DNA of 64,000 bases from Myxococcus qinghaiensis (GTDB lineage Bacteria > Myxococcota > Myxococcia > Myxococcales > Myxococcaceae): contig NZ_JAKCFA010000015.1 in assembly GCF_024198215.1 (NCBI RefSeq), forward strand, positions 228,729-292,728, in the 5' to 3' direction. Below are positions 26,912 to 34,465 of this stretch, in pieces (the stretch's first letter is position 1; each line of letters opens with the position of its first letter). Made by a program: the position numbers and the translations under genes. Below the pieces are notes generated by a model, which did not search any database, was not told the DNA's origin, and saw only the letters and a program-made list of their open reading frames with translations.

Positions 26912-27213
26912 GCGTTTCAGGACCTCAGCAGGAGAATGCTAGGCCCTGGACAGGCCAACTCCTCCATGAGTGGATTTTCGGAAGTGTCCGCCATTCGAGA
27001 AGCAACTCCTTGTAACGGGTCGCCTAGCCCTCAGTGAGATTCTTTCTGGTCCGATCCATCTGTTGCCACTATCAGGCGCATGACTCAATGCTCACATGCT
27101 TCGTCCCCTGTGGAACAAGCATATTCGTACGCGACGACTGCTAGGAGGAGTCGTTCGAGCACCAGAGGGGTCCAATCCACCCCATTTCCGCCCTGGGCTT
27201 GATCTGGTTCGGT

Positions 27214-27370
27214 GGCTCTCCCGCACTTCATGTGGTTCCCCTCGGCGAGGTAGTCAGACGCAGAAGGGGCAGCGGGGCGATTACAGGCTGGGAATGGAAG
27301 CGTCGTATCCAATTCCCGGTGGTCGAATAGGCCGGTTCGCTCGCGGCAAGTCAGCGGATCCTGGGCCTGG
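27214..27370 (+). repeat. Inverted repeat, left arm
   Basis: These ~157 bp match the reverse complement of 34150-34309 at roughly 75-80% by eye. The shared core includes CGCACTTC-TGTGGTT, GGGCGATTACA-GCTGGGAAT and CGTATCCAATTC. Together the arms bracket the DUF4157 gene, the IS256 fragment and the STAND ATPase gene, but not drt1. Confidence 0.7.
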
Positions 27371-27864
27371 ACGATTGGGCGCTGCGCAAGGGGACGCACC
27401 TATGGCTCCATCCTTGTGGACCGGAACCTGTAAACGCGGATGAGATAGAGAATTCGTGAGAGTACTGCGCTCTTACTGCCAGAAGGTCGGAGTCTGGCTG
27501 GATAGCGATGGGCTCTGGCAGGTGCGCCTCGACGATGGCGGGGCTGCGGCTGAAGACGATGACCGCTACCCTGGACACGCATCTTCGGAACAGCGAAGCC
27601 TAGTGGAGCGATATGAGCGTCACCCGCACCGTGGCACTCCCTCACTTCGTGTGATTCCCCTCTGGGAGCAGGCAGACACGGCGAGCAAGACCAACGAGGT
27701 CCTGCAGGGCCTGCGATGCCTGGTTGGGCGAGGCTCGTGCGTGCGGGGTACGCGCGGTCGAAGCCTTGGCGAAAGGCCTCGAACAGGACGGAGATGCTGT
27801 CCGCGCCGCCCTGCCCTCCCCTCTGCTTTGCGTCCGCCGCTAAACGGCAATATCGTCACCTCCC

Positions 27865-27878
27865 GAGGAGGCCTCCTC
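27865..27878 (+). promoter_or_regulatory. Palindromic ribosome-binding region of the DUF4157 gene
   Basis: The Shine-Dalgarno GAGGAGG (27865-27871) lies 8 nt before ATG 27880 and forms the first half of a perfect 14-bp palindrome, GAGGAGGCCTCCTC. In mRNA this could fold into a small hairpin that partly hides the ribosome binding site (inference). The palindrome is visible; any regulatory role is not proven. Confidence 0.45.
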
Positions 27879-27879
27879 C

Positions 27880-30528
27880 ATGTTCACGTTCGACCGGAAG
27901 CCGCGTCCGTCTTCGGCGCAATCTCCTGCCCCGAAGCGTGAATCGAAGCCCGCAGCCGTCGGACGCTCCGCTTCGGACGCAGACGTGGGAGGCGAGTTGT
28001 CGCCACCGCTCGCGCCCGGTTCCCAGTTTGATTTCGCCAGCCTCCCCATCCTGCCGCCACTGACTCAGCACAAGCTGACGATCAGCTCCCCGGAGGACCC
28101 AGTCGAGCGCGAGGCAGACAAGGTGGCCGACAAGGTCATGCGGACGCCGCAGACGGCGCCCATCGGCTCGGAGCTGCACCGGGCAAAGGCTGAAGGGGGA
28201 ACGTCGCCCGCGCTCGCGCCGCCGGTCGTCCATGAGGTGCTCGCTCGGCCCGGGCGCCCGCTGGAGCCGGCCGCGCGCGGCGCGATGGAAGGACGCTTCG
28301 GCGGCGCCGACTTCTCCTCCGTGCGCGTGCACGACGACGCTCGGGCCGCGGAGAGCGCCCTGGCAGTGGGCGCGCACGCCTACTCCGTTGGGAGCGACGT
28401 GGTCTTCGCCGCCGGGCGCTACGGGCCGGGGACGGCCACCGGAGACCGGCTGCTGGCGCACGAGCTGGCGCACACCCTCCAGGGCGGCGCGACCACGCTC
28501 CGCCGACAGCCGTCGGACACGCCACTCCTTGACGTCGGCACGGATGAGCCGCAGTCACTGACAGGCTCCATCGACGACTCGAACCCACAGGCAGTCCGGA
28601 GCGAGATCGCTCGGATTCGCCGCTGGCTGGCCCGGCAGCTCCCCGGGACTGACAACGCGACGACGCAGCACCTGCGCGAGGAGCTCGCCCGCCTGGAGGC
28701 TCGCCTGGGCCCGGCGTTACCCAGGACGACGGTGTGGGACGCGTTTGCCCCCCTCTTCAACAAGGAGTTCGCGGGAGTGCTGAACGTGTTCGGCGTGCCG
28801 CCGACCCCGCTGGCGCCCGCCAGGCTCCAGGCGCTCTTCACGGACACCCAGCGCCAGAAGCTGCAGAGCTTCATCATCTCCCGGCGCATCCCCGAGCGCC
28901 TGTTCAACAGCATCGACAGAGGGAAGACCACCGCGCAGCAGCGCCTCCTCCTCTCAGCCCACATCCTCGCGCACGGCATCTACCGTCCCGGCTCGTTCGA
29001 CCAGCGGGTGCACGCGCAGTTCTGTTTCCACTGGGTGCAGATCGTCCACCACTATGCCGGCGCCACCCCGCCAGGGGCCGGCTTCTCCGGCGGGGTGATG
29101 GGGACCTTCGACCCGATGGGCGCCGCGGTGCTCACCACGGGGAAGGAGATTGACGTCTCGAACCCGAAGCGGGTCTCAAAGCCAGACCTCCCCACCGAGG
29201 AGTCTCCAGGCGTTGTCGAGACGCCTCCGCCCTGCGGCCCCGGACTGGAGGGGACGATGAAAGACGTGTCGCCGGGCCCAGCAAAGCCGCCGCCCGGCGG
29301 CTTGGGACCGCTGCACGAGGGAACAAAGCAGGCGGAGGCGGCGGAGAAGGCCGAGGCGGCGAACCCCGGCAAAGGGGCGAAGTTCTACCGGCAGCCGCAT
29401 CTTCCTTTCGAGAAGCTCAACGAGATCCAAACGGGAGATTGGCTGTACATCTACAACGCCAATGCCTCGGAAGGCGGTGGACACAGCGTCATCTTCTCCC
29501 ACTGGGAGACGGGGAAGGACCAGGTCCGTACGCCACCCGGCGCCCGCTTCCGAGTGGCCATCGTCTGGAGCCAGCCGCGGCCCGACACCGGCGGCGTGCG
29601 GCACAAGGCGCGCCTGGGCGACCGCTTCGTGCCCAACCCCGCGAACAACCTGGACCCCTTCGTCACTCCCGTCACGCACGTCTCGCGGGTGACACCCGAT
29701 ACAGGGCCCGCCACCACCGCGGCCGAGATGCTGCCAGGCCGCACTGGCGCGGCGGCAACGAAACTGTCGAAGGACAACGAGGACTTCCTCAAGGGGAAGA
29801 AGCTCAAGGGACCGGTGAACCGGAAGAAGCTCAATGCGTGGCTTCGGGATAAGAACCAGTCCTTCATGGCCTCGCTGGGGACACACCTGGACCCAGGACA
29901 GCGCGACGTGCTCCGCGACGTGAACCGGGGCGAAGACCTGGAGGCGCTGGTCCGCCTCTACCAGCGGCTGCGCACCCTGAGCACCAACGCCAGAGTGCTC
30001 GACGAGAACATGCGCGCCTACTACGCAAAGCGGGACCCGACGTACAAGGCGGCCAAGGAAAAGAAGGAGGCCGCATCGGCGACAGCGGCCAGGCAGCTGC
30101 GCGATATCGAGGTCGAAATCCAGTCGGTGGAGAGCGACCCTCGGCTGAAGGACCAGGCGCTGGTCCGCGAACTCGAGGCCGCCGCAGCCGAGATGCAGCG
30201 AGAGCTCTCGAAGCTGACGGACGGTCCGGAACGCGATGAGCTGAAGATGCGGCGGGAGCGCTTTCTGGATCGGGCCGCAGCGGCGCGCGGAGTGCAGCGA
30301 AAGAACGTGGAGCTGCGCGCCAGCCGCGACAAGGCGCTGAAGACGCGCGACGCGGCGGAGGCCATCAAGCTTCCCTTCGGTGTCGTCCACCCCGGAGACC
30401 TCCGGAAGGAGGAGCGGCGGCAATCCACCACCGGGAAGCTGGCGGATATCAACTCGGACATCGAGTGGGACAAGCTGGTGGATCCCGCCCCGGCCGTCCC
30501 CCCGACCGCGATACCCAAGAAGCCGTGA
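27880..30528 (+). CDS. DUF4157 (eCIS-core domain) protein, putative secreted effector
   Basis: The protein has 882 aa. Residues ~66-88 carry the ISSPEDPVEREADKVADKVM signature and ~115-200 the DUF4157 / eCIS-core domain, ending in the zinc-peptidase-like LLAHELAHTLQ (His194, Glu195, His198). This domain is common in effectors linked to extracellular contractile injection systems and in other large bacterial toxins. Further on, FCFHWVQIVHH (Cys382) and GDWLYIYNANASEGGGHSVI (His535) resemble the Cys and His motifs of NlpC/P60- or CHAP-type cysteine peptidases, though with an unusually long Pro/Gly-rich insert between them (inference). Residues ~680-840 are charged, helical and probably coiled coil. 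There is no signal peptide. No injection-system structural genes are in the window. It lies between drt1 and the STAND ATPase, flanked by transposon relics. Confidence 0.75.
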   Translation: MFTFDRKPRPSSAQSPAPKRESKPAAVGRSASDADVGGELSPPLAPGSQFDFASLPILPPLTQHKLTISSPEDPVEREADKVADKVMRTPQTAPIGSELHRAKAEGGTSPALAPPVVHEVLARPGRPLEPAARGAMEGRFGGADFSSVRVHDDARAAESALAVGAHAYSVGSDVVFAAGRYGPGTATGDRLLAHELAHTLQGGATTLRRQPSDTPLLDVGTDEPQSLTGSIDDSNPQAVRSEIARIRRWLARQLPGTDNATTQHLREELARLEARLGPALPRTTVWDAFAPLFNKEFAGVLNVFGVPPTPLAPARLQALFTDTQRQKLQSFIISRRIPERLFNSIDRGKTTAQQRLLLSAHILAHGIYRPGSFDQRVHAQFCFHWVQIVHHYAGATPPGAGFSGGVMGTFDPMGAAVLTTGKEIDVSNPKRVSKPDLPTEESPGVVETPPPCGPGLEGTMKDVSPGPAKPPPGGLGPLHEGTKQAEAAEKAEAANPGKGAKFYRQPHLPFEKLNEIQTGDWLYIYNANASEGGGHSVIFSHWETGKDQVRTPPGARFRVAIVWSQPRPDTGGVRHKARLGDRFVPNPANNLDPFVTPVTHVSRVTPDTGPATTAAEMLPGRTGAAATKLSKDNEDFLKGKKLKGPVNRKKLNAWLRDKNQSFMASLGTHLDPGQRDVLRDVNRGEDLEALVRLYQRLRTLSTNARVLDENMRAYYAKRDPTYKAAKEKKEAASATAARQLRDIEVEIQSVESDPRLKDQALVRELEAAAAEMQRELSKLTDGPERDELKMRRERFLDRAAAARGVQRKNVELRASRDKALKTRDAAEAIKLPFGVVHPGDLRKEERRQSTTGKLADINSDIEWDKLVDPAPAVPPTAIPKKP

Positions 30529-30763
30529 GCGCGAACCTGTGCCTACATAAAATTCGAGCGCTGCGTCATGAGCGGTTCAGTTCCGTCACGCCGCTGGGCT
30601 GTGCGCGCGGCCCGGTAGGAATGCCAGAGGTCCGCGGAGGCGATGCCGCAGCGCGATTCCAGGGCATGGCGCGTGGGCCCGGTGAATGTCAAGGTAGATG
30701 TCGCGTGAGAGGGTTCAACCGATGCGCTTCTTCTCCTTCCGCAGAGCCCACTGGAAGCGCCTT
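30529..30763. other. Short intergenic stretch with an insertion-sequence-end-like motif
   Basis: Apart from the repeat at 30538-30570, no gene is seen between the DUF4157 stop and the IS256 fragment. Confidence 0.5.
30538..30570 (+). repeat. IS-end-like direct repeat, copy 1
   Basis: TGTGCCTACATAAAATTCG followed by AGCGCTGCGTCATG closely matches 33824-33861 (TGTGCCTACCCAAAAAAATT, CGGCCGCTGCGTCACGTG). The second copy lies just before a relic IS3-type OrfA, so both may be ends of the same element. The two copies flank the IS256 fragment and the STAND ATPase gene. Confidence 0.6.
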
Positions 30764-30976
30764 TGCAGCACCAACACCAACGCCATGGATTTCCTCCACG
30801 GCGAAGTCAAGCGCCGCGTCCGCTCTGTCGGTGTATTCCCGGACCGCGCCAGCGCCCTGCGCCTCATCATCACCGTCGCCCTGAAAGCCACCGGTCACTG
30901 GGAGGACGGCGACTATCTCAAAACAACCTTGCAGCAATTAGCCGCAGACTCTGCCGCTACTTATCGCTGCAATTGA
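30764..30976 (+). pseudogene. IS256-family (mutator) transposase, C-terminal fragment
   Basis: The open frame reads TNTNAMDFLHGEVKRRVRSV followed by GVFPDRASALRLI and WEDGDYL, which matches the conserved C-terminal end of IS256-type transposases (normally TNAIERLNEEVKRR...FP...). Only ~70 codons remain and the catalytic DDE core is absent, so this is a relic. It lies 220 nt before the STAND ATPase gene and shows past transposition in the island. Confidence 0.8.
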
Positions 30977-31196
30977 GGTTTCTTCCTTACGCCCTCCTGG
31001 ACTCACTACACAAGTCTCGATACTTGGCCCAATTGGCCACCGCAAAACTTCGCACCTGACTGCATGTAGTCATCCCAGACCCAGGAGGTGCTCGCATAAC
31101 ACAGGCCCGAACTTTGGGTAGGAGCAGGTAGCACAACATTGATGAACTCTCACGTGGCCTTTCTAAACATTACGAACACTGTGATAGCCTGCTCCA

Positions 31197-33815
31197 ATGG
31201 TCGGGTTCAAGCCGCTGCTCCGGATACGGGAACGTGTCGAGGTCGGACGTGCCGACTCGGACACGACATTCTTTCACGATCTTATGTACGCGGCCGAGAT
31301 GACCGCGAAGCTAATCGTGGCAGCGCTTGTCGCCGCAGTCGATGACGACAAGGACGGGTCGCGGTTTCGTCAAGTCTCGCAGCTTGTTCGAGCAGATGGC
31401 CTCGGAGAGTGGGCAGCTGTACTCACCGAAGTTCTGACAGGGCCTCCGTCGCAACATCTACTCCTCGAGGCCCGCACGGAGCAGCGCGAGCTGACGCAGA
31501 AGGTAGGTCCAGAGGGTTGGCAGTACCAAGCTGCTTACCTTTTGTACAGCTGCCTGGTTCTCGTGGATCCCGCCTGTGAAGCTCCGTCCGCTAAGGTCGA
31601 TGGCCTTCGATGTATTCGCGATCTCGCTCGGCTCAGGAACAAGACGAGAGGGCACGGTGCCCCCAAAACGGAGGTGCTGAGCAAGCTCGCGCCCTCCCTT
31701 GAGCAAGCCCTAGACTTGATCATCAACAATCACTCCCTCTTCAAGCGGGAGTGGGTCTATCTTCACCGCAATCTTTCGGGCAAGTATCGAGTTACGAAAC
31801 TCAGCGATACAGCAGCTGCGTTCGAACCACTAAAGCAAACTACAACGACCAATCACCCCAACGGCGTATATATTTTTTTTGGGAGGCCGGTTCATGTGGA
31901 GCTCGCTGGGTCTGATCCCGATGCGTCGGACTTCTATCTCGCGAACGGTGGCTTCAGCGAGAAACGATTCGAGATGCTTTCCTATGCAACGGGGAGCACG
32001 AGCCATGTAGATTCGGCACCTTACCTGAGCCCGTCAACTCCGCTTCCCGGTAGCGAAACGGAGGGATTGGGGGAACTTGATAGTATTGGCAACTGCCTGT
32101 CGAATCTTCCGGCAGCTCCTGCTGAATATGTGCGACGAGAGCATCTGGAAACTGAGCTGCTTGAGACGCTGCGAAACGATCGTCATCCAGTAATCACACT
32201 CGTCGGACGTGGGGGAATTGGGAAAACGTCACTTGCACTCGCGGCCCTCCATGGGATCGCCCACGAGAACCGATTTGAAGTGATTCTATGGTTCAGCGCT
32301 CGCGACCTGGACCTGCTTCCATCGGGGCCCAAACAAGTCCGGCCTGCCGTATTGACCGTGAAAGACGCTGCTGATGAGTTTGTTCGCCTGACTGCGCCAC
32401 GCTTGACTAAGGAGAAGGGATTCAGGTCAACGGAGCATCTAGCCGAATCGCTTACGAAGCCGCAGCTAGGCCCGACGCTCTTCGTATTCGACAACTTCGA
32501 GACGGTCATCAATCCGGCCGAGTTGTTCAAGTGGATCGACACGTACATCCGATTACCGAACAAGGTGCTCATCACGACGCGCTACCGCGACTTCAAGGGC
32601 GACTATCCGCTCGACGTTCGCGGAATGTCAGAATCGGAGTGCAAACTACTTATTGATGCCACGGCAGGGAAGTTAGGGATTCAAAGTCTCCTGACGTCGG
32701 ACTACCGACAAGAGCTAGTGCGCGAGTCCGAGGGCCACCCGTACGTGATCAAGATACTCCTCGGCGAGGTCGTGAAAGCTGGCAAGCCGGTGAAGGTTGA
32801 ACGCGTTGTCGCCGGTGCGGACGACCTCCTTACCGCCCTATTTGAGAGGACATACGCAACGCTGACGCCCGTCGCACAACGCGTCTTTCTTACGCTCTGC
32901 AACTGGCGAACGACGATTCCGCAGTTGGCGTTCGAAGCGGTGCTCCTTCGCCCGGAGAACGAGAAGATGGCGGTTGCGGACGCGATCAACGAACTGGAGC
33001 GCAGCTCATTTGTCGAACTGCTTGAGTCCCAGGCGGACCACGAGATCTTCGTGAGCACCCCGCTCGTCGCTGCACTATTTGGGCGACGCAAGCTTGCCGT
33101 GTCGCCCCTGAAGAGTGCGATCGAGGCTGACACAGGAATCCTCCATCATTTCGGTGCCGGCCAGCGGAGCGACGTCCGACATGGCGTTGCCCCTAGAATC
33201 GAGCGTATGATTACCTCGATTGCCAAGCGCGCACTTCAACAAAAGGACACGCTCGCCGAGTACATGCCCATGCTCGATTTTATTGGGCGTCATTATCCGC
33301 GCACGTGGCTGCTGGTTGCCTCGATTTACGAAGACATCGGTAGTATTGAGGCCCTCGAGCAAGCAAAACGGGCCATTCGACAGAATCTTGAGCGAGCAGC
33401 TGAAGGTGCTGCTGTTGGCTCTTGGCGACGCCTCGCAGTCGTCTGTCAAAGGACGGGCGATGTGCTCGGAGAGCTCCATGCACTCGTAGAACTGGCTATC
33501 CATCCGGAGGTTGAGTTCGACGATGTAAGTAATGCCGCAAGTCAATTGAACTATCTGTTCGCTGAGAAACGGGCGATTCTAGACTCGGAAGAGAAGCAGA
33601 TTCTCGTCCGGCGACTTGCCGCCGCAATGGAGGCTCGATCACATGAAGCCAACGCCACTGCGTTGTCGCGGCTTGCTTGGCTCTATCTCCACCTGAAGGA
33701 TACGCCCAAAGCGCAGGAGCACGTGAAGCGAGGGCTCGCGCTGGATCCAGACAATGAGCACTGCCAACGTTTGGCCGGACGACTTGCCTACTCGCAGGGC
33801 ACAAGCAAGTGGTGA
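31197..33815 (+). CDS. STAND/NB-ARC-type ATPase with HEPN-like N-terminal domain, candidate defence protein
   Basis: The protein has 872 aa. The central NTPase module shows Walker A GRGGIGKTS (337-345), Walker B TLFVFDNFE (~427-435) and the sensor-type VLITTRYRD (~453-461), followed by a winged-helix-like stretch. This is the architecture of NB-ARC/STAND signalling ATPases, many of which sense phage. The C-terminal ~200 residues are helical with TPR-like repeats (KAQEHVKRGLALDPDN). In the N-terminal helical region, RNKTRGH (Arg147-His153) fits the RNxxxxH motif of HEPN ribonucleases, so a HEPN effector is plausible but unproven. ATG 31197 lacks a strong ribosome binding site. GC content is low relative to the chromosome. 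Direct repeats and transposase relics flank it. I cannot assign it to a named defence family. Confidence 0.82.
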   Translation: MVGFKPLLRIRERVEVGRADSDTTFFHDLMYAAEMTAKLIVAALVAAVDDDKDGSRFRQVSQLVRADGLGEWAAVLTEVLTGPPSQHLLLEARTEQRELTQKVGPEGWQYQAAYLLYSCLVLVDPACEAPSAKVDGLRCIRDLARLRNKTRGHGAPKTEVLSKLAPSLEQALDLIINNHSLFKREWVYLHRNLSGKYRVTKLSDTAAAFEPLKQTTTTNHPNGVYIFFGRPVHVELAGSDPDASDFYLANGGFSEKRFEMLSYATGSTSHVDSAPYLSPSTPLPGSETEGLGELDSIGNCLSNLPAAPAEYVRREHLETELLETLRNDRHPVITLVGRGGIGKTSLALAALHGIAHENRFEVILWFSARDLDLLPSGPKQVRPAVLTVKDAADEFVRLTAPRLTKEKGFRSTEHLAESLTKPQLGPTLFVFDNFETVINPAELFKWIDTYIRLPNKVLITTRYRDFKGDYPLDVRGMSESECKLLIDATAGKLGIQSLLTSDYRQELVRESEGHPYVIKILLGEVVKAGKPVKVERVVAGADDLLTALFERTYATLTPVAQRVFLTLCNWRTTIPQLAFEAVLLRPENEKMAVADAINELERSSFVELLESQADHEIFVSTPLVAALFGRRKLAVSPLKSAIEADTGILHHFGAGQRSDVRHGVAPRIERMITSIAKRALQQKDTLAEYMPMLDFIGRHYPRTWLLVASIYEDIGSIEALEQAKRAIRQNLERAAEGAAVGSWRRLAVVCQRTGDVLGELHALVELAIHPEVEFDDVSNAASQLNYLFAEKRAILDSEEKQILVRRLAAAMEARSHEANATALSRLAWLYLHLKDTPKAQEHVKRGLALDPDNEHCQRLAGRLAYSQGTSKW

Positions 33816-33823
33816 ACTTGAGC

Positions 33824-33861
33824 TGTGCCTACCCAAAAAAATTCGGCCGCTGCGTCACGTG
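33824..33861 (+). repeat. IS-end-like direct repeat, copy 2
   Basis: This is the partner of 30538-30570. It begins 8 nt after the STAND ATPase stop and ~80 nt before the OrfA relic, so it is a plausible end of an IS3-family element. Confidence 0.6.
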
Positions 33862-33940
33862 TGCTTGCCCCCTGTGTCAGGGAAGAAGTCGCCTCGGCTG
33901 ACGTGCCGAGCTGACCACCCGATGGGGGCGAGTGCAGGCG

Positions 33941-34080
33941 GTTGAAGTGCCGTACACAGGCGCATTCAAGGCGCAGATGGTGAAGCGGATGATGGGCCCG
34001 AGCGCGGTGAATGCCTCGACACTGGCCCGGCAGGTAGGAGTGTCCTAGCAGGCGCTGTCGCCGTGGTTGCGGGCGGCGAA
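33941..34080 (+). pseudogene. IS3-family transposase OrfA, N-terminal relic with internal stop
   Basis: The frame reads VPYTGAFKAQMVKRMMGPSA followed by VNASTLARQVGVS, then TAG at 34046-34048, then QALSPWLRAAN. This is the helix-turn-helix head of an IS3/IS911-type OrfA, interrupted by a stop and soon lost. No OrfB is present. Confidence 0.75.
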
Positions 34081-34149
34081 TAGGGTACACCGAGGTACTG
34101 GCGTCTGGCACGAAGGACATCGGGATCCTGTTCCTTCCATGCACACCAC

Positions 34150-34309
34150 GAGGTCAACATCCGCTGATCTGCTACAAGCGATGCGGTCTATTCGGCAACA
34201 GTGAATTGGATACGATGTGCTTCTATTCCCAGCGTGTAATCGCCCAGCGGGACGCCTGCCGCGTCTGGCTACTTCGCCGAGGAGAACCACACGAAGTGCG
34301 GAAGAGCTA
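34150..34309 (-). repeat. Inverted repeat, right arm
   Basis: This is the reverse-complement partner of 27214-27370. On the + strand it could encode ASGYFAEENHTKCGRATEP, on the - strand of the left arm the related ASDYLAEGNHMKCGRATEP, so the arms are probably two eroded copies of one gene. Confidence 0.7.
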
Positions 34310-34410
34310 CGGAACCGGGCTACGCCCACTGTATCGCCTTGAGGCGCCTCTCCTGGTACGCCACGGACTCTCGCCAGAGTCCCCGCCCTCCTCAGCCCCA
34401 ACGGACAATG

Positions 34411-34442
34411 AAAACGGCGGCCTCCCCTGGGGAAGGCCGCCG
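34411..34442 (-). terminator. Intrinsic terminator of the lipoprotein/protease unit
   Basis: Read leftward, a 9-bp stem (CGGCGGCCT / AGGCCGCCG) with a ~10-nt loop is followed by TTTT. It sits 24 nt past the lipoprotein stop, on the same strand. Confidence 0.85.
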
Positions 34443-34465
34443 CTCTCACTGCTTCGGACTCCGGA

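Larger units (their letters stand above)
26912..27879. other. Gene-free, degenerate stretch upstream of drt1 and the DUF4157 gene
   Basis: No intact gene is seen in these ~970 bases. They should contain the drt1 promoter (near 26920-27060, reading leftward) and the promoter of the DUF4157 gene (rightward). They also hold one arm of an inverted repeat (27214-27370) and, near 27638-27685, a third shorter and more diverged copy of its most conserved part (CACTTCGTGTGATTCCCCTC). On the minus strand the copies read A-x-x-Y-x-A-E-x-N-H-x-K-C-G-R-A-T-E-P or an interrupted form, so they are probably relics of one gene family that I cannot name. Confidence 0.6.

Noticed and set aside
27456..27941. 161-codon + strand frame before the DUF4157 gene
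   Set aside because: No domain, no ribosome binding site, overlaps repeat relics and the start of the real gene.
30764..30976. Considered as an intact small gene
   Set aside because: It matches only the C-terminal end of IS256 transposases.
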